Shown: piece after piece, positions 8,628 through 15,808 of the stretch | How positions within the stretch are numbered: the stretch's first letter is position 1 | Layout of the letters: the number at the start of each line of letters is the position of its first letter | Source of the DNA: Selenomonadaceae bacterium UBA3796 | GTDB lineage: Bacteria; Bacillota; Negativicutes; Selenomonadales; Selenomonadaceae | Direction: 5' to 3' | Assembly (NCBI GenBank): GCA_002369175.1 | Contig: DFES01000196.1 | Location: 1 to 32,733 of the forward strand | Length of the DNA stretch: 32,733 nucleotides | The notes under the pieces: generated by a model | What the model was told of the DNA's origin: nothing | Databases searched by the model: none | Seen by the model: only the letters and a program-made list of their open reading frames with translations | Made by a program: the position numbers and the translations under genes

Positions 8628-9767
8628 TTACAAACAAAGTATCTTTTCTGCGAATGCCGAACAGCCCAGTTCTCCCATCTCCCGGGCATAGCTCCGAATT
8701 TTTTCCATGCCATCCTTATGATGGTCAAGTCGTTCTGTCATCCGGGCAATCCCGAGAATCACGCTCTCCGGATCCATGCCGCTTTTGACCGACATCATCA
8801 AAAGAGCGCATTCCACCACTTTCCATGCCAGCAGGAATACCCTTGCATTCTGTTCCAGGGAATCCTTATAGGCATAGGGATAAAAACGAAGGAAGAACTC
8901 ATTGGCCAGATAATTTTCAAAAAAGAGCCGCCTGTTATGCAAAAATGTTTCCATAAAGAGAGGATATTCGGCATCGTAAACAGCCATTACGGCTTGCAGA
9001 CGCTCCTCGTTGGCAGGCATGCCATAGAGTTCGTGAAACAGCTCCACCATGATCCGTGCATGTTCGCAAAGCTCTCTGCCACAACCCTCCAGCTGCCGCG
9101 CAGCGTCCAGGGCAAACGCTCCGGACCGAACGGACTCCAAAAGCCTCGGAAGAGCCGTCCCTTTCCCTCCTTCCAGGCAGGACTGAGCCTCCTGATAGAA
9201 AAGGAGAAGAACGAAGAGACATGGCTCCAGTTCGAGTTCTCGATTCTGAAGAAGGTGAATGCCTTCCAGCTGCAACTCCTGCCATAGCTCCCCGCAAGAC
9301 TGCACCCTGTCGGACACATCGGTGTACCAGCCCAGGCGCACCTCCTCCTGCACCTTATGGAAGCGGAGGGGCTCCTCCTGCTCCAAAAGGCTCTGCAAAG
9401 CCACCGGACAACTCATAGTCAGAGACTGCACCACCGTATCCCCCACCCGATAGTTTACCCTCGGATAAGAGTAGCAAATATCTGAAAGATAATCCTCTCC
9501 ATACGTTGCCTGCATGCGGCAAAGACAATCCTCCTGCAGAAACGGGCAGCAGCCGTCATCCCGGAGCTGTACCGGATAGTTTCCCTTTTCATCCCTGACC
9601 GGAAAACGTCCGGCGATGTCCTCCTCCAGACCCTTCCTTCCAAGTTCCATGTACTTTCGGTGCGTCACAGGATCCACCGGCACACTCCAATCCCTGCAGC
9701 AATGACTGCCGCATATTCTTCCGTCACACCGGAACTTCGCAACGTATTCCGGACGTATGCAAGTCAT
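8628..9767 (-). CDS. fliB: Flagellin lysine-N-methylase, FliB family
   Basis: A protein of about 380 residues that matches FliB, which methylates surface lysines of flagellin. It opens IRPEYVAKFRCDGRICGSHCC, the typical start of the family with a CxxxxCxxxCC cysteine cluster. It continues with CCPFLQEDCLCRMQ, LSDICYSYPR and a MSCPVAL segment, giving the cysteine-rich YkgJ-like metal-binding core expected for a radical or Fe-S type enzyme. The start is uncertain: the frame is open to a TTG at 9833 and an ATG at 9827, but family homology begins at the ATG at 9767. A GTG at 9776 sits 8 bases after AGGAAGG, and the promoter -10 is at 9846-9851. No flagellin or other flagellar gene lies in the window. 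Confidence 0.88.
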   Translation of the reverse strand: MTCIRPEYVAKFRCDGRICGSHCCRDWSVPVDPVTHRKYMELGRKGLEEDIAGRFPVRDEKGNYPVQLRDDGCCPFLQEDCLCRMQATYGEDYLSDICYSYPRVNYRVGDTVVQSLTMSCPVALQSLLEQEEPLRFHKVQEEVRLGWYTDVSDRVQSCGELWQELQLEGIHLLQNRELELEPCLFVLLLFYQEAQSCLEGGKGTALPRLLESVRSGAFALDAARQLEGCGRELCEHARIMVELFHELYGMPANEERLQAVMAVYDAEYPLFMETFLHNRRLFFENYLANEFFLRFYPYAYKDSLEQNARVFLLAWKVVECALLMMSVKSGMDPESVILGIARMTERLDHHKDGMEKIRSYAREMGELGCSAFAEKILCL

Positions 9768-9814
9768 CTCCACCACATCACAACCCTTCCTTTGCGCGTT
9801 GAAAAGTATCTCCA

Positions 9815-9843
9815 TTGCTTTTTCCATGGGCAACTGCTATACT
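9815..9843 (+). promoter_or_regulatory. Promoter of the small gene at 9893
   Basis: Plus strand: -35 TTGCTT (9815-9820), 17-base spacer, extended -10 TGC-TATACT (hexamer 9838-9843). It abuts the divergent fliB promoter, so the two polymerases would compete for overlapping footprints. Confidence 0.6.
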
Positions 9844-9845
9844 TC

Positions 9846-9873
9846 ATCATAAGGAAAAGAAACATTCTGTCAA
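9846..9873 (-). promoter_or_regulatory. Promoter of fliB
   Basis: Minus strand: -35 TTGACA (9868-9873), 16-base spacer, -10 TATGAT (9846-9851). The inferred start near 9840 leaves a leader of about 60-70 bases before the GTG/ATG starts. Confidence 0.7.
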
Positions 9874-9892
9874 GGAAAAACGGTGAAACGAA

Positions 9893-10315
9893 ATGACAAA
9901 TGCCAGCGAAACTGCAGCCTCCATCTCCCGTCCCCACGGGCAGGAGCAGCAAATAAAAATGGAAATCCTCCAAATGATCTACAACGCCGAAAATCCCTTC
10001 GATATCATCTGCCATGTGGCAAGACACCTGGAAGAAGCCTCCGGTGAGCCGGGCTACGCCAAATATGTAGAGGAACAGCTTCGTGCCGTCTACGGCTTCG
10101 CCCTTGAACACAAAAAGCTTCTGACGGATGAACTGCACGAGGTGGAAAACCGCCTCAAAATCATTGAGGAGCGCAACCGCACAGGTGATTTCACCGAGGA
10201 AGAGCACACCCGCATCGGCTTCGCCATCGACCGCCATCAAAAAAACATCCAGCGCCTGAAACTCCTGATACAAAAAGCGGAGGCCGACGGCTCTCCTCTC
10301 TACTTCGATCCATAA
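9893..10315 (+). CDS. Conserved-looking small cytoplasmic protein of unknown function
   Basis: I do not recognise this 140-residue protein. It has no signal peptide or membrane segment. After a Ser/Ala/Gln-rich start (about 1-20) it appears almost wholly helical, with a probable coiled coil from about 70 to 125 (HKKLLTDELHEVENRLKIIEE, then RHQKNIQRLKLLIQKAE). The ribosome site GGTGA lies 7 bases before the ATG. It is transcribed divergently from fliB and ends at a strong hairpin shared with the convergent 3D-domain gene. Codon use matches its neighbours. A structural or regulatory adaptor is possible, but nothing in the sequence assigns a function. Confidence 0.75.
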   Translation: MTNASETAASISRPHGQEQQIKMEILQMIYNAENPFDIICHVARHLEEASGEPGYAKYVEEQLRAVYGFALEHKKLLTDELHEVENRLKIIEERNRTGDFTEEEHTRIGFAIDRHQKNIQRLKLLIQKAEADGSPLYFDP

Positions 10316-10328
10316 GAAACACAGGAGC

Positions 10329-10376
10329 AAAAAAAGCGTTTTCCTGAAAACATCTTTTCAGGAAAACGCTTTTTTT
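10329..10376. terminator. Bidirectional intrinsic terminator between convergent genes
   Basis: A perfect 22-bp stem (10329-10350 with 10355-10376) around the loop CATC, with A-rich and T-rich ends, so it ends in a T run in either direction. The minus-strand gene's stop codon (10375-10377) lies inside the stem end. Confidence 0.95.
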
Positions 10377-11184
10377 AAATCAGCACATAGACGGTAATAT
10401 CGCGGCGGCCAAATTCCATGGCCTCGCCATAATCCTCCATGCAGAGGTCAATCTTGTGTCCAACAATGGCTCCGCCCGTATCGGCGGCGATTGCCTCACC
10501 ATAGCCGGGAATGTAAAGACGCGTACCAAGAGGTATCACATCGGGATCCACAGCCACAACGCCACGCTGGGCTACCATACCGGAAGCTGTGATGCCTGCA
10601 CCGCCGCCATCTGTCGGCAGGTAGGCGCTTGCCTCCATGTAAAGGGCATCGGAATAACGAGCCATGCCCCGTGACGTCTCCACCTGTTCTTCGCGCTGTC
10701 TCTCAGCTTCTGCTGCGGCTTCCTCCGCCGCAAGCTTTGCTTCGCTGTCAGTCAGTACTATATCGAGATTTTCATGTATTGTCGAATCCAATCCCGGAGC
10801 GACATCATAGTCCTCCAGGTTATAGCCCAAATCAAGCAGGGCTTCTTCCACTGTCGGCTTGCTGGTCAAAACTTCACTTACCTGTCCTTGATACTCAATG
10901 GTTACCGGAACAGTGCGGTAAACCGTGATTTCCGTCTGATTTCCATTTTTCTTCAAACGATACTCGTCCTTGTCCCCAAGCAAAATCCCTGCATGGCGCA
11001 GGATGCGCTCCGGGCTGACGTCGGCGGTATGCGTGTCTATGACACGTCCATCCACCTCAATTGTGACATGTTGAACATCCTTTTGTGTGAAACCTGTTGT
11101 CAGCATCATGAAGGAAGCTAACATCAGACTGAGTGCAATTTTTTTCTTGTTTTTCTGGAATACGGTCATCTTCCGTAAACTCAT
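10375..11184 (-). CDS. Secreted DUF348 and 3D-domain protein (YabE/RpfB-like cell wall hydrolase)
   Basis: A 269-residue protein with a basic start and hydrophobic segment (about 15-32) that acts as a signal peptide or membrane anchor. Two DUF348 repeats follow (about 37-88, VTIEVDGRVIDTHT; and 92-145, VTIEYQGQVSEVLTSKPTVEEAL), then an Ala/Glu/Arg-rich spacer (148-172), then a C-terminal 3D double-psi-beta-barrel domain. The three aspartates that name the domain are D213 (AVDPDVIPLGT), D235 (AADTGGAI) and D246 (GHKIDLCM). This fold is shared with MltA lytic transglycosylases, so the role is probably peptidoglycan cleavage. B. subtilis YabE and RpfB-type proteins usually carry a G5 domain between these parts; none is visible here. 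Its place after metG-tatD matches yabE in B. subtilis. Ribosome site AAAGGGGG. Confidence 0.9.
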   Translation of the reverse strand: MSLRKMTVFQKNKKKIALSLMLASFMMLTTGFTQKDVQHVTIEVDGRVIDTHTADVSPERILRHAGILLGDKDEYRLKKNGNQTEITVYRTVPVTIEYQGQVSEVLTSKPTVEEALLDLGYNLEDYDVAPGLDSTIHENLDIVLTDSEAKLAAEEAAAEAERQREEQVETSRGMARYSDALYMEASAYLPTDGGGAGITASGMVAQRGVVAVDPDVIPLGTRLYIPGYGEAIAADTGGAIVGHKIDLCMEDYGEAMEFGRRDITVYVLI

Positions 11185-11273
11185 TCAATTCCCCCTTTCA
11201 ACAGCTTTGAAGAAACAGGCTGAACTCCCAATAAATATCGAATAAAATGCTTTATTTCAACTTCTATGGTCAT
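11181..11273 (-). CDS. Candidate 30-aa leader peptide coupled to the 3D-domain gene
   Basis: A 30-codon ORF begins at an ATG three bases after GGGAG and ends with a TGA that overlaps the start of the 3D gene (ATGA). The product begins MTIEVEIKHFIRYLLG and ends KLLKGGIE. I recognise no family. It may be a translated leader that couples ribosomes to the downstream gene, or a chance ORF; the good ribosome site and exact overlap are the only evidence. Confidence 0.35.
   Translation of the reverse strand: MTIEVEIKHFIRYLLGVQPVSSKLLKGGIE
11232..11260 (-). promoter_or_regulatory. Possible promoter of the 3D-domain gene
   Basis: Minus strand: -35 TTGAAA (11255-11260), 17-base spacer, -10 TATTTA (11232-11237). 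It lies inside the candidate leader ORF, so the two proposals are partly in competition unless a second promoter lies upstream. Confidence 0.45.
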
Positions 11274-11393
11274 ATTCTCCCACTTATATCTGAAAAAATA
11301 CTGTAAAAATGGACAGCGTCCCCACAAGTGACCGTTTTGCAGGGCATTCCTACCACTTTTTACTGAAAAGAAAATGAAAAGGCTTAAAGTCCT

Positions 11394-11435
11394 ATAAAAT
11401 AAGGGCTGCCGGCGAATTTTGCCGACAGCCCTTAT
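11394..11435 (-). terminator. Intrinsic terminator after tatD
   Basis: A 10-bp outer stem (11399-11408 with 11426-11435, ATAAGGGCTG) and a 4-bp inner stem (CGGC/GCCG) surround a 7-base loop. In the minus direction it is followed by TTATTTTAT. It lies about 15 bases after the tatD stop and should separate the metG-tatD transcript from the 3D gene. Confidence 0.85.
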
Positions 11436-11449
11436 ATTCCCAAAAGCTA

Positions 11450-12232
11450 TCATAACGATTTTATTTTTGTATAGATATGTTCCGCATTTCGCGTGGTTTG
11501 GGCAGCAGCCTCTTCCAGGCTCACGCCCCAGATCTCCGCAACCTTTTCCGCCACATGGCGCACATAGGCAGGCTCGTTCCGCTTGCCGCGCACGGGCACG
11601 GGAGCCATGTAAGGAGCATCTGTCTCCACCAGCACCATATCCCTCGGCGCATAGGCAATGATTTCCGGAAGCTTTGCCGCATTCTTGAAGGTGAGGGGTC
11701 CATCCACGCCGATGAACCAGCCCATGCGAAAGATATCCCTGGCCATCTCCAGACTGCCGGAATAGCAGTGGAGCACACCGCGAAGCCCCTTCCCTTCCCG
11801 TTTCAAAATGGCAAGCAGATCTCCATGCGCCTCCCTGTCATGGATACACACGGGAAGATGCAGCTGGCGGGCCAGATCCAGCTGGCGGATGAACATCTTT
11901 TTCTGCAGAAGGCGTCTCTCCGGATCCTTTTCCCAGTAATAATCCAAACCGATCTCGCCAATGGCTGCAACCTTGGGATTTTCTGCCCAGGCTGCCAGAC
12001 GGTCATCATCCTCTCCCGTCATCTCGCGGGCTTCTTCCGGGTGGATGCCTACGCCGGCAAAAAGCCCCTCCATGGCTCCGGCCAGTTCCACTACGCGCGC
12101 TGAGGACTCCATGGTATCCCCCATGTTGATAATGCCGGACACACCGGCTTCCTTTGCCCGCGCAACAACCTCCGCCAAATCTTCAGAGAACTTTTCATCA
12201 TTCAAGTGGGCATGCGTATCCACGAGTTCCAT
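11450..12232 (-). CDS. tatD: TatD-family metal-dependent deoxyribonuclease
   Basis: A 260-residue TIM-barrel hydrolase, the normal length for TatD/YcfH. The metal-binding landmarks are in order: DTHAHLND (H7, H9), GEIGLDYYW (about residue 90), CIHDREAHGD, VLHCYSG and VETDAPYMAP. Family members are Mg-dependent 3'-5' exonucleases acting on DNA/RNA ends, including D-aminoacyl-related quality-control roles proposed for some paralogues. It starts within the metG stop (TGATG, one-base overlap), so translation is probably coupled, and it keeps the metG-tatD-yabE order known from Bacillus. Confidence 0.95.
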   Translation of the reverse strand: MELVDTHAHLNDEKFSEDLAEVVARAKEAGVSGIINMGDTMESSARVVELAGAMEGLFAGVGIHPEEAREMTGEDDDRLAAWAENPKVAAIGEIGLDYYWEKDPERRLLQKKMFIRQLDLARQLHLPVCIHDREAHGDLLAILKREGKGLRGVLHCYSGSLEMARDIFRMGWFIGVDGPLTFKNAAKLPEIIAYAPRDMVLVETDAPYMAPVPVRGKRNEPAYVRHVAEKVAEIWGVSLEEAAAQTTRNAEHIYTKIKSL

Positions 12233-14181
12233 CAGCGCACCCTGCTTCCTACGGGCATGTCCACATCCAGAAGCTGCAGATCATCCTCATGAGAGGCCGC
12301 CAGAACCATGCCGTGGGAAACAATCCCGCGAATCTTCGCCGGCTTGAGGTTGATGACCATGACCACATTCTTTCCGATGATTTCTTCCGGTTCATAATGC
12401 TGGGCAATCCCCGATACGATTTCCCGCTTCTCATCGCCGAGATCCACCGTAAGCTTCAGGAGCTTCTCCGTCTTCGGCACAGGCTCTGCCGCCAGAACCT
12501 TCACCACCCTCAAATGTATCTTGGAGAAATCCTCAATGCTGATCTCGTCGTGACCTTCTTCTTTCTTTTGTTTTTTCTTTTCCCCGTCCTTCTTTTCCTT
12601 TCCGGACGGAACTTCCTGTTTGGAGGATGACGCTTCCTCTTTTTCCTCTTCAATGCGCGGGAAGAGCTGCTCCGGCACGCCAACCTTCAAATCCCCTGGG
12701 GTGCCGCCCCATGCCCGGATATCCCCAAGACTCATCTCTGAGAATTCCCCCGGAAGCCCCAACTGCTTCCATATGCGCTCTGCCGTCACGGGCATGTAAG
12801 GGGAAATGACAACGCTGATGATGCGAAGGCTCTCTGCCAGGTTGTACATGGTATTGGCAAGTTCCTGCTTCTTTTCGGGAGATTTCGCCAATACCCATGG
12901 AGCCGTTTCATCGATGTACTTGTTTGCGCGGCTGATGAAAGCCCATACCCTCTTGATGGCACTGCTCAGCTGCATGGACTCCATCTCTTCCTCATAGGCC
13001 TTCACCATCTCTGCCGCATTTGCTTTGAGAGATGCATCCACTTCGCTCTCACCCTGGGGAGGAAGAAGCATGCCGCCCTGGAACTTGCCGATCATGTTCA
13101 GGGTGCGGTGAAGAAGATTTCCCAAATCGTTGGCGAGATCCGAATTGATGCGGGTGATGAGGGCATCCCGGGAAAAGTTGCCGTCCTGCCCCAGATTGAT
13201 TTCCCTGAGCAGGAAATAGCGGATGGCATCGGCACTGAACTCTTCGATAAGAGCCAGAGGATCCACCACGTTCTTCTTGGACTTTGACATCTTGTCCCCG
13301 TCCACAATAAGCCATCCATGTCCATATATCTTTTTCGGCAGGGGAAGCTCCAGCGCCATCAAGATGCAGGGCCAAATAATCGAATGAAACCGCACGATCT
13401 CCTTGCCCACCAGATGGATATCCGCCGGCCAGTATTTTTCGAACTTCTCTTTGTCATCCAAAAATCCGATGGGCGTGATGTAATTCGTCAACGCATCGAA
13501 CCAAACGTAGATGACGTGCTTCGTGTCCATGGGCACGGGAATTCCCCACGCAAAGGAGGTGCGGGAAATGCAAAGATCCTCCAAACCTTGTTTGATGAAA
13601 TTGATCATTTCATTTCTTCTGGATACCGGCTGGATAAAATCAGGATTTTCCTCAATATAGGCGAGAACCCTGTCCGCATATTTCGACATCTTGAAGAAAT
13701 ACGCCTCTTCCGCCACCTCCTGCACCGGACGGTGACAGTCCGGACAGCAGCCATTCTCGTCGAGCTGGTGCTCCGTCCAGTAGCTCTCACAGGGAGTGCA
13801 GTAAAGCCCCTTATACGTGCCTTTGTAGATATCCCCCTTTTCGTAAATGCGGCGGAATATCTCCTGTACGACCCGCTGATGGCGCTCTTCTGTCGTGCGG
13901 ATGAAATCATCGTTGGAAATATGGAGCTTCTGCCAGAGATTCTGGAATCCCGCCACGATCCTGTCCACATACTCGATGGGAGATACGCCTGCCTCCTCCG
14001 CTACCTGCTGGATTTTCTGCCCGTGTTCATCCGATCCCGTGAGGAAAAACACATCATATCCTGCCAGTCTTTTGAAGCGCGCAATGGCATCTGCTATGGT
14101 CGTGCAATAGGCATGTCCGATATGCAGTTTTGCACTGGGATAGTAAATGGGTGTCGTAATATAGAATGGTTTCCTTTCCAC
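12232..14181 (-). CDS. metG: Methionyl-tRNA synthetase with C-terminal tRNA-binding domain
   Basis: A 649-residue class I synthetase that charges tRNA-Met. HIGH is at 20-23 (LHIGHAYC), the zinc-knuckle cysteines lie in CTPCESYW and CPDCHRPV (about 128-150), and KMSKS is at 297-301. The anticodon-binding helical domain follows (NKYIDETAPWVLAK). An unusually charged Lys/Glu/Ser linker (about 508-545) leads to a C-terminal EMAP/Trbp111-like OB domain (EISIEDFSKIHLRVVKV to SHGMVLAAS), which enables dimerisation and tRNA binding. The ATG lies 21 bases after rsmI. Its position between rsmI and tatD matches the Firmicute gene order. Confidence 0.98.
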   Translation of the reverse strand: MERKPFYITTPIYYPSAKLHIGHAYCTTIADAIARFKRLAGYDVFFLTGSDEHGQKIQQVAEEAGVSPIEYVDRIVAGFQNLWQKLHISNDDFIRTTEERHQRVVQEIFRRIYEKGDIYKGTYKGLYCTPCESYWTEHQLDENGCCPDCHRPVQEVAEEAYFFKMSKYADRVLAYIEENPDFIQPVSRRNEMINFIKQGLEDLCISRTSFAWGIPVPMDTKHVIYVWFDALTNYITPIGFLDDKEKFEKYWPADIHLVGKEIVRFHSIIWPCILMALELPLPKKIYGHGWLIVDGDKMSKSKKNVVDPLALIEEFSADAIRYFLLREINLGQDGNFSRDALITRINSDLANDLGNLLHRTLNMIGKFQGGMLLPPQGESEVDASLKANAAEMVKAYEEEMESMQLSSAIKRVWAFISRANKYIDETAPWVLAKSPEKKQELANTMYNLAESLRIISVVISPYMPVTAERIWKQLGLPGEFSEMSLGDIRAWGGTPGDLKVGVPEQLFPRIEEEKEEASSSKQEVPSGKEKKDGEKKKQKKEEGHDEISIEDFSKIHLRVVKVLAAEPVPKTEKLLKLTVDLGDEKREIVSGIAQHYEPEEIIGKNVVMVINLKPAKIRGIVSHGMVLAASHEDDLQLLDVDMPVGSRVR

Positions 14182-14202
14182 GAAAAATGCCTCCTCAATC
14201 GT

Positions 14203-15081
14203 TCAATCCTGCCCCTCCGGTTGCTCCAGGATGGCAGAGTACACATCCCTGCGGCTGATGCCGAGTTTCTTCGCCGCCTCCCGCATGGCCTCTTTCTTTT
14301 CCATGCCCTGCAGAAGGAATGACCGGTAGAGCTCCACGGGAGTTTTCGGCTGTTCTCCGGAGGGAGATGACCCGCCTTCTTTGTATCCCTCCACCACGAG
14401 GACGAATTCCCCCCGCGGCTCCTCCTCTCCATAAAATGCGAAATGTTCGGCGAGGGTTCCTCTGCGGAATTCCTCAAATTTCTTCGTAAGTTCCCGACAG
14501 ACGACAGCTTGCCGTTCCTCTCCCAACACATCCGAAAGCTCTTTCAGCGTCGCCCGGAGATGATGGGGAGCCTCGTAGAAAACAAGGGTCTCCTCCCGCT
14601 GCTCCAGCTTTTCCAGAAGCGCCCTCTGCTTCTTCGCGGTTTTGGGAAGAAAGCCCACAAAGGTGAACCTTGCCGTATCCAGCCCCGAGCATATCAAGGC
14701 AGACAGCGCCGCATTTGCACCGGGAAGAGGTGTAACTTCAATCCCCGCCGCAATCGCCAGTCCCGCCAGGTGGCTTCCGGGATCGCAGATGCCGGGAAGC
14801 CCTGCATCACTCACGCAGACGAGATCCTTTCCGGACAACAGATGTCCGATGAGTTCCGGTCCCTTCACCAGTTTGTTGTGTTCATGATAGCTCGTGAGCC
14901 TCGTATGGATATGGAAATGAGCCAGGAGCTGTCTTGTATGCCGCGTATCTTCTGCCGCGATAAGGGGAACCTCCGAGAGAATGCGGACACAGCGATACGT
15001 CATATCCTCCATATTCCCGATGGGAGTCGCGGCAAGATACAGCCGTCCCGCATTTCCGTTTCTTTTTTCCCTTTCATCCAT
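14203..15081 (-). CDS. rsmI: 16S rRNA (cytidine1402-2'-O)-methyltransferase RsmI
   Basis: A 292-residue tetrapyrrole-methylase-fold enzyme that methylates the ribose of C1402 in 16S rRNA using SAM. Landmarks are GRLYLAATPIGNMEDMTYR at the start, AEDTRHTRQLL, the VCVSDAGLPGICDPG loop, PLPGANAALSALICSGL and VFYEAPHHL. The C-terminal helices (LLQGMEKKEAMREAAKKLGISRRDVY) complete the family. The frame is open further upstream, but the ATG at 15081 is chosen because homology begins just after it. GGAGGAG precedes it, and it overlaps the trmN6-like stop by 8 bases. Confidence 0.96.
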   Translation of the reverse strand: MDEREKRNGNAGRLYLAATPIGNMEDMTYRCVRILSEVPLIAAEDTRHTRQLLAHFHIHTRLTSYHEHNKLVKGPELIGHLLSGKDLVCVSDAGLPGICDPGSHLAGLAIAAGIEVTPLPGANAALSALICSGLDTARFTFVGFLPKTAKKQRALLEKLEQREETLVFYEAPHHLRATLKELSDVLGEERQAVVCRELTKKFEEFRRGTLAEHFAFYGEEEPRGEFVLVVEGYKEGGSSPSGEQPKTPVELYRSFLLQGMEKKEAMREAAKKLGISRRDVYSAILEQPEGQD

Positions 15082-15808
15082 AGATTCGTAAAATCTCCTC
15101 CGTGTAACTGCCGTCCTCCTCATGGACGATGAGGGGAGGCTGCACCTTCAGCCCCCCCGGCATTCCACCGACCACAGCCTCCAAAAGCATCATATTCGGT
15201 GCTTTTCCGGTCTTTGGCTGCACCATTTGGAGCCTTTTCGCCTCCATCTGGTGCCGGTGGAGACTCACCAGAATTTCCCCGAGTCTTTCCGGAAGATGCA
15301 CCATGGCAAAAGTGCCGCGGAACCGAAGGGCATAGCGGGCGGCAGCCACCACATCCTCCAGGGTCGCCGTAAACTCGTGCCGGGCTTTTGCCACACCGTC
15401 CATGGCATTCACCTGCCCATGCGCCACAGGGCGGTAGGGTGGATTGGCAATCACCACATCGAAACTCTCCGGGGCATAGATTTTCCGTATTTCCCGAAAA
15501 TCCCCCTCCCACAGGGAAATCTTCTCCTCCAGCCCGTTGAGGCTCACATTCCGTCTCGCAAGCTCCGCCGTAACAGGATTGAGCTCAATGGCATCCACAT
15601 GAGCCACCTCATCCGCCATGATGAGCGGAATCACTCCGGTACCCGTCCCCAGTTCCAGAACCCTCTGCTCTCTTTTCCATCGGGGAAAATGCGCCAGCAA
15701 CACGGCATCCATGGAGAAGCAGAACTCCCTTGTGTTCTGTATGATGCGCCGCCCGCTGTGCATGAGGTCATCCATGCGTTCAAAGGCTCCGAGCTTCACA
15801 TCCTTCAT
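15074..15808 (-). CDS. tRNA1(Val) A37 N6-methyltransferase-like protein (YabB/TrmN6 family)
   Basis: A 244-residue Rossmann-fold SAM methyltransferase. The SAM loop is VLELGTGTGVIPLIMA (about 51-66), and the catalytic NPPY motif that marks N6-adenine methyltransferases is in VVIANPPYRP (about 119-128). The N-terminal segment (RRIIQNTREFCFSMDAVLLAHF) is characteristic of the YfiC/TrmN6 group. The likely substrate is a tRNA adenine at position 37, by family. It overlaps ricT by ATGA and rsmI by 8 bases. The GIY-YIG gene (yazA) often found between it and rsmI in Bacillus is missing here. Confidence 0.9.
   Translation of the reverse strand: MKDVKLGAFERMDDLMHSGRRIIQNTREFCFSMDAVLLAHFPRWKREQRVLELGTGTGVIPLIMADEVAHVDAIELNPVTAELARRNVSLNGLEEKISLWEGDFREIRKIYAPESFDVVIANPPYRPVAHGQVNAMDGVAKARHEFTATLEDVVAAARYALRFRGTFAMVHLPERLGEILVSLHRHQMEAKRLQMVQPKTGKAPNMMLLEAVVGGMPGGLKVQPPLIVHEEDGSYTEEILRIYG

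Noticed and set aside
11181..11453. 90-codon minus ORF upstream of the 3D gene
   Set aside because: It crosses the tatD terminator and has no start signal at its beginning; only the last 30 codons have a ribosome site.
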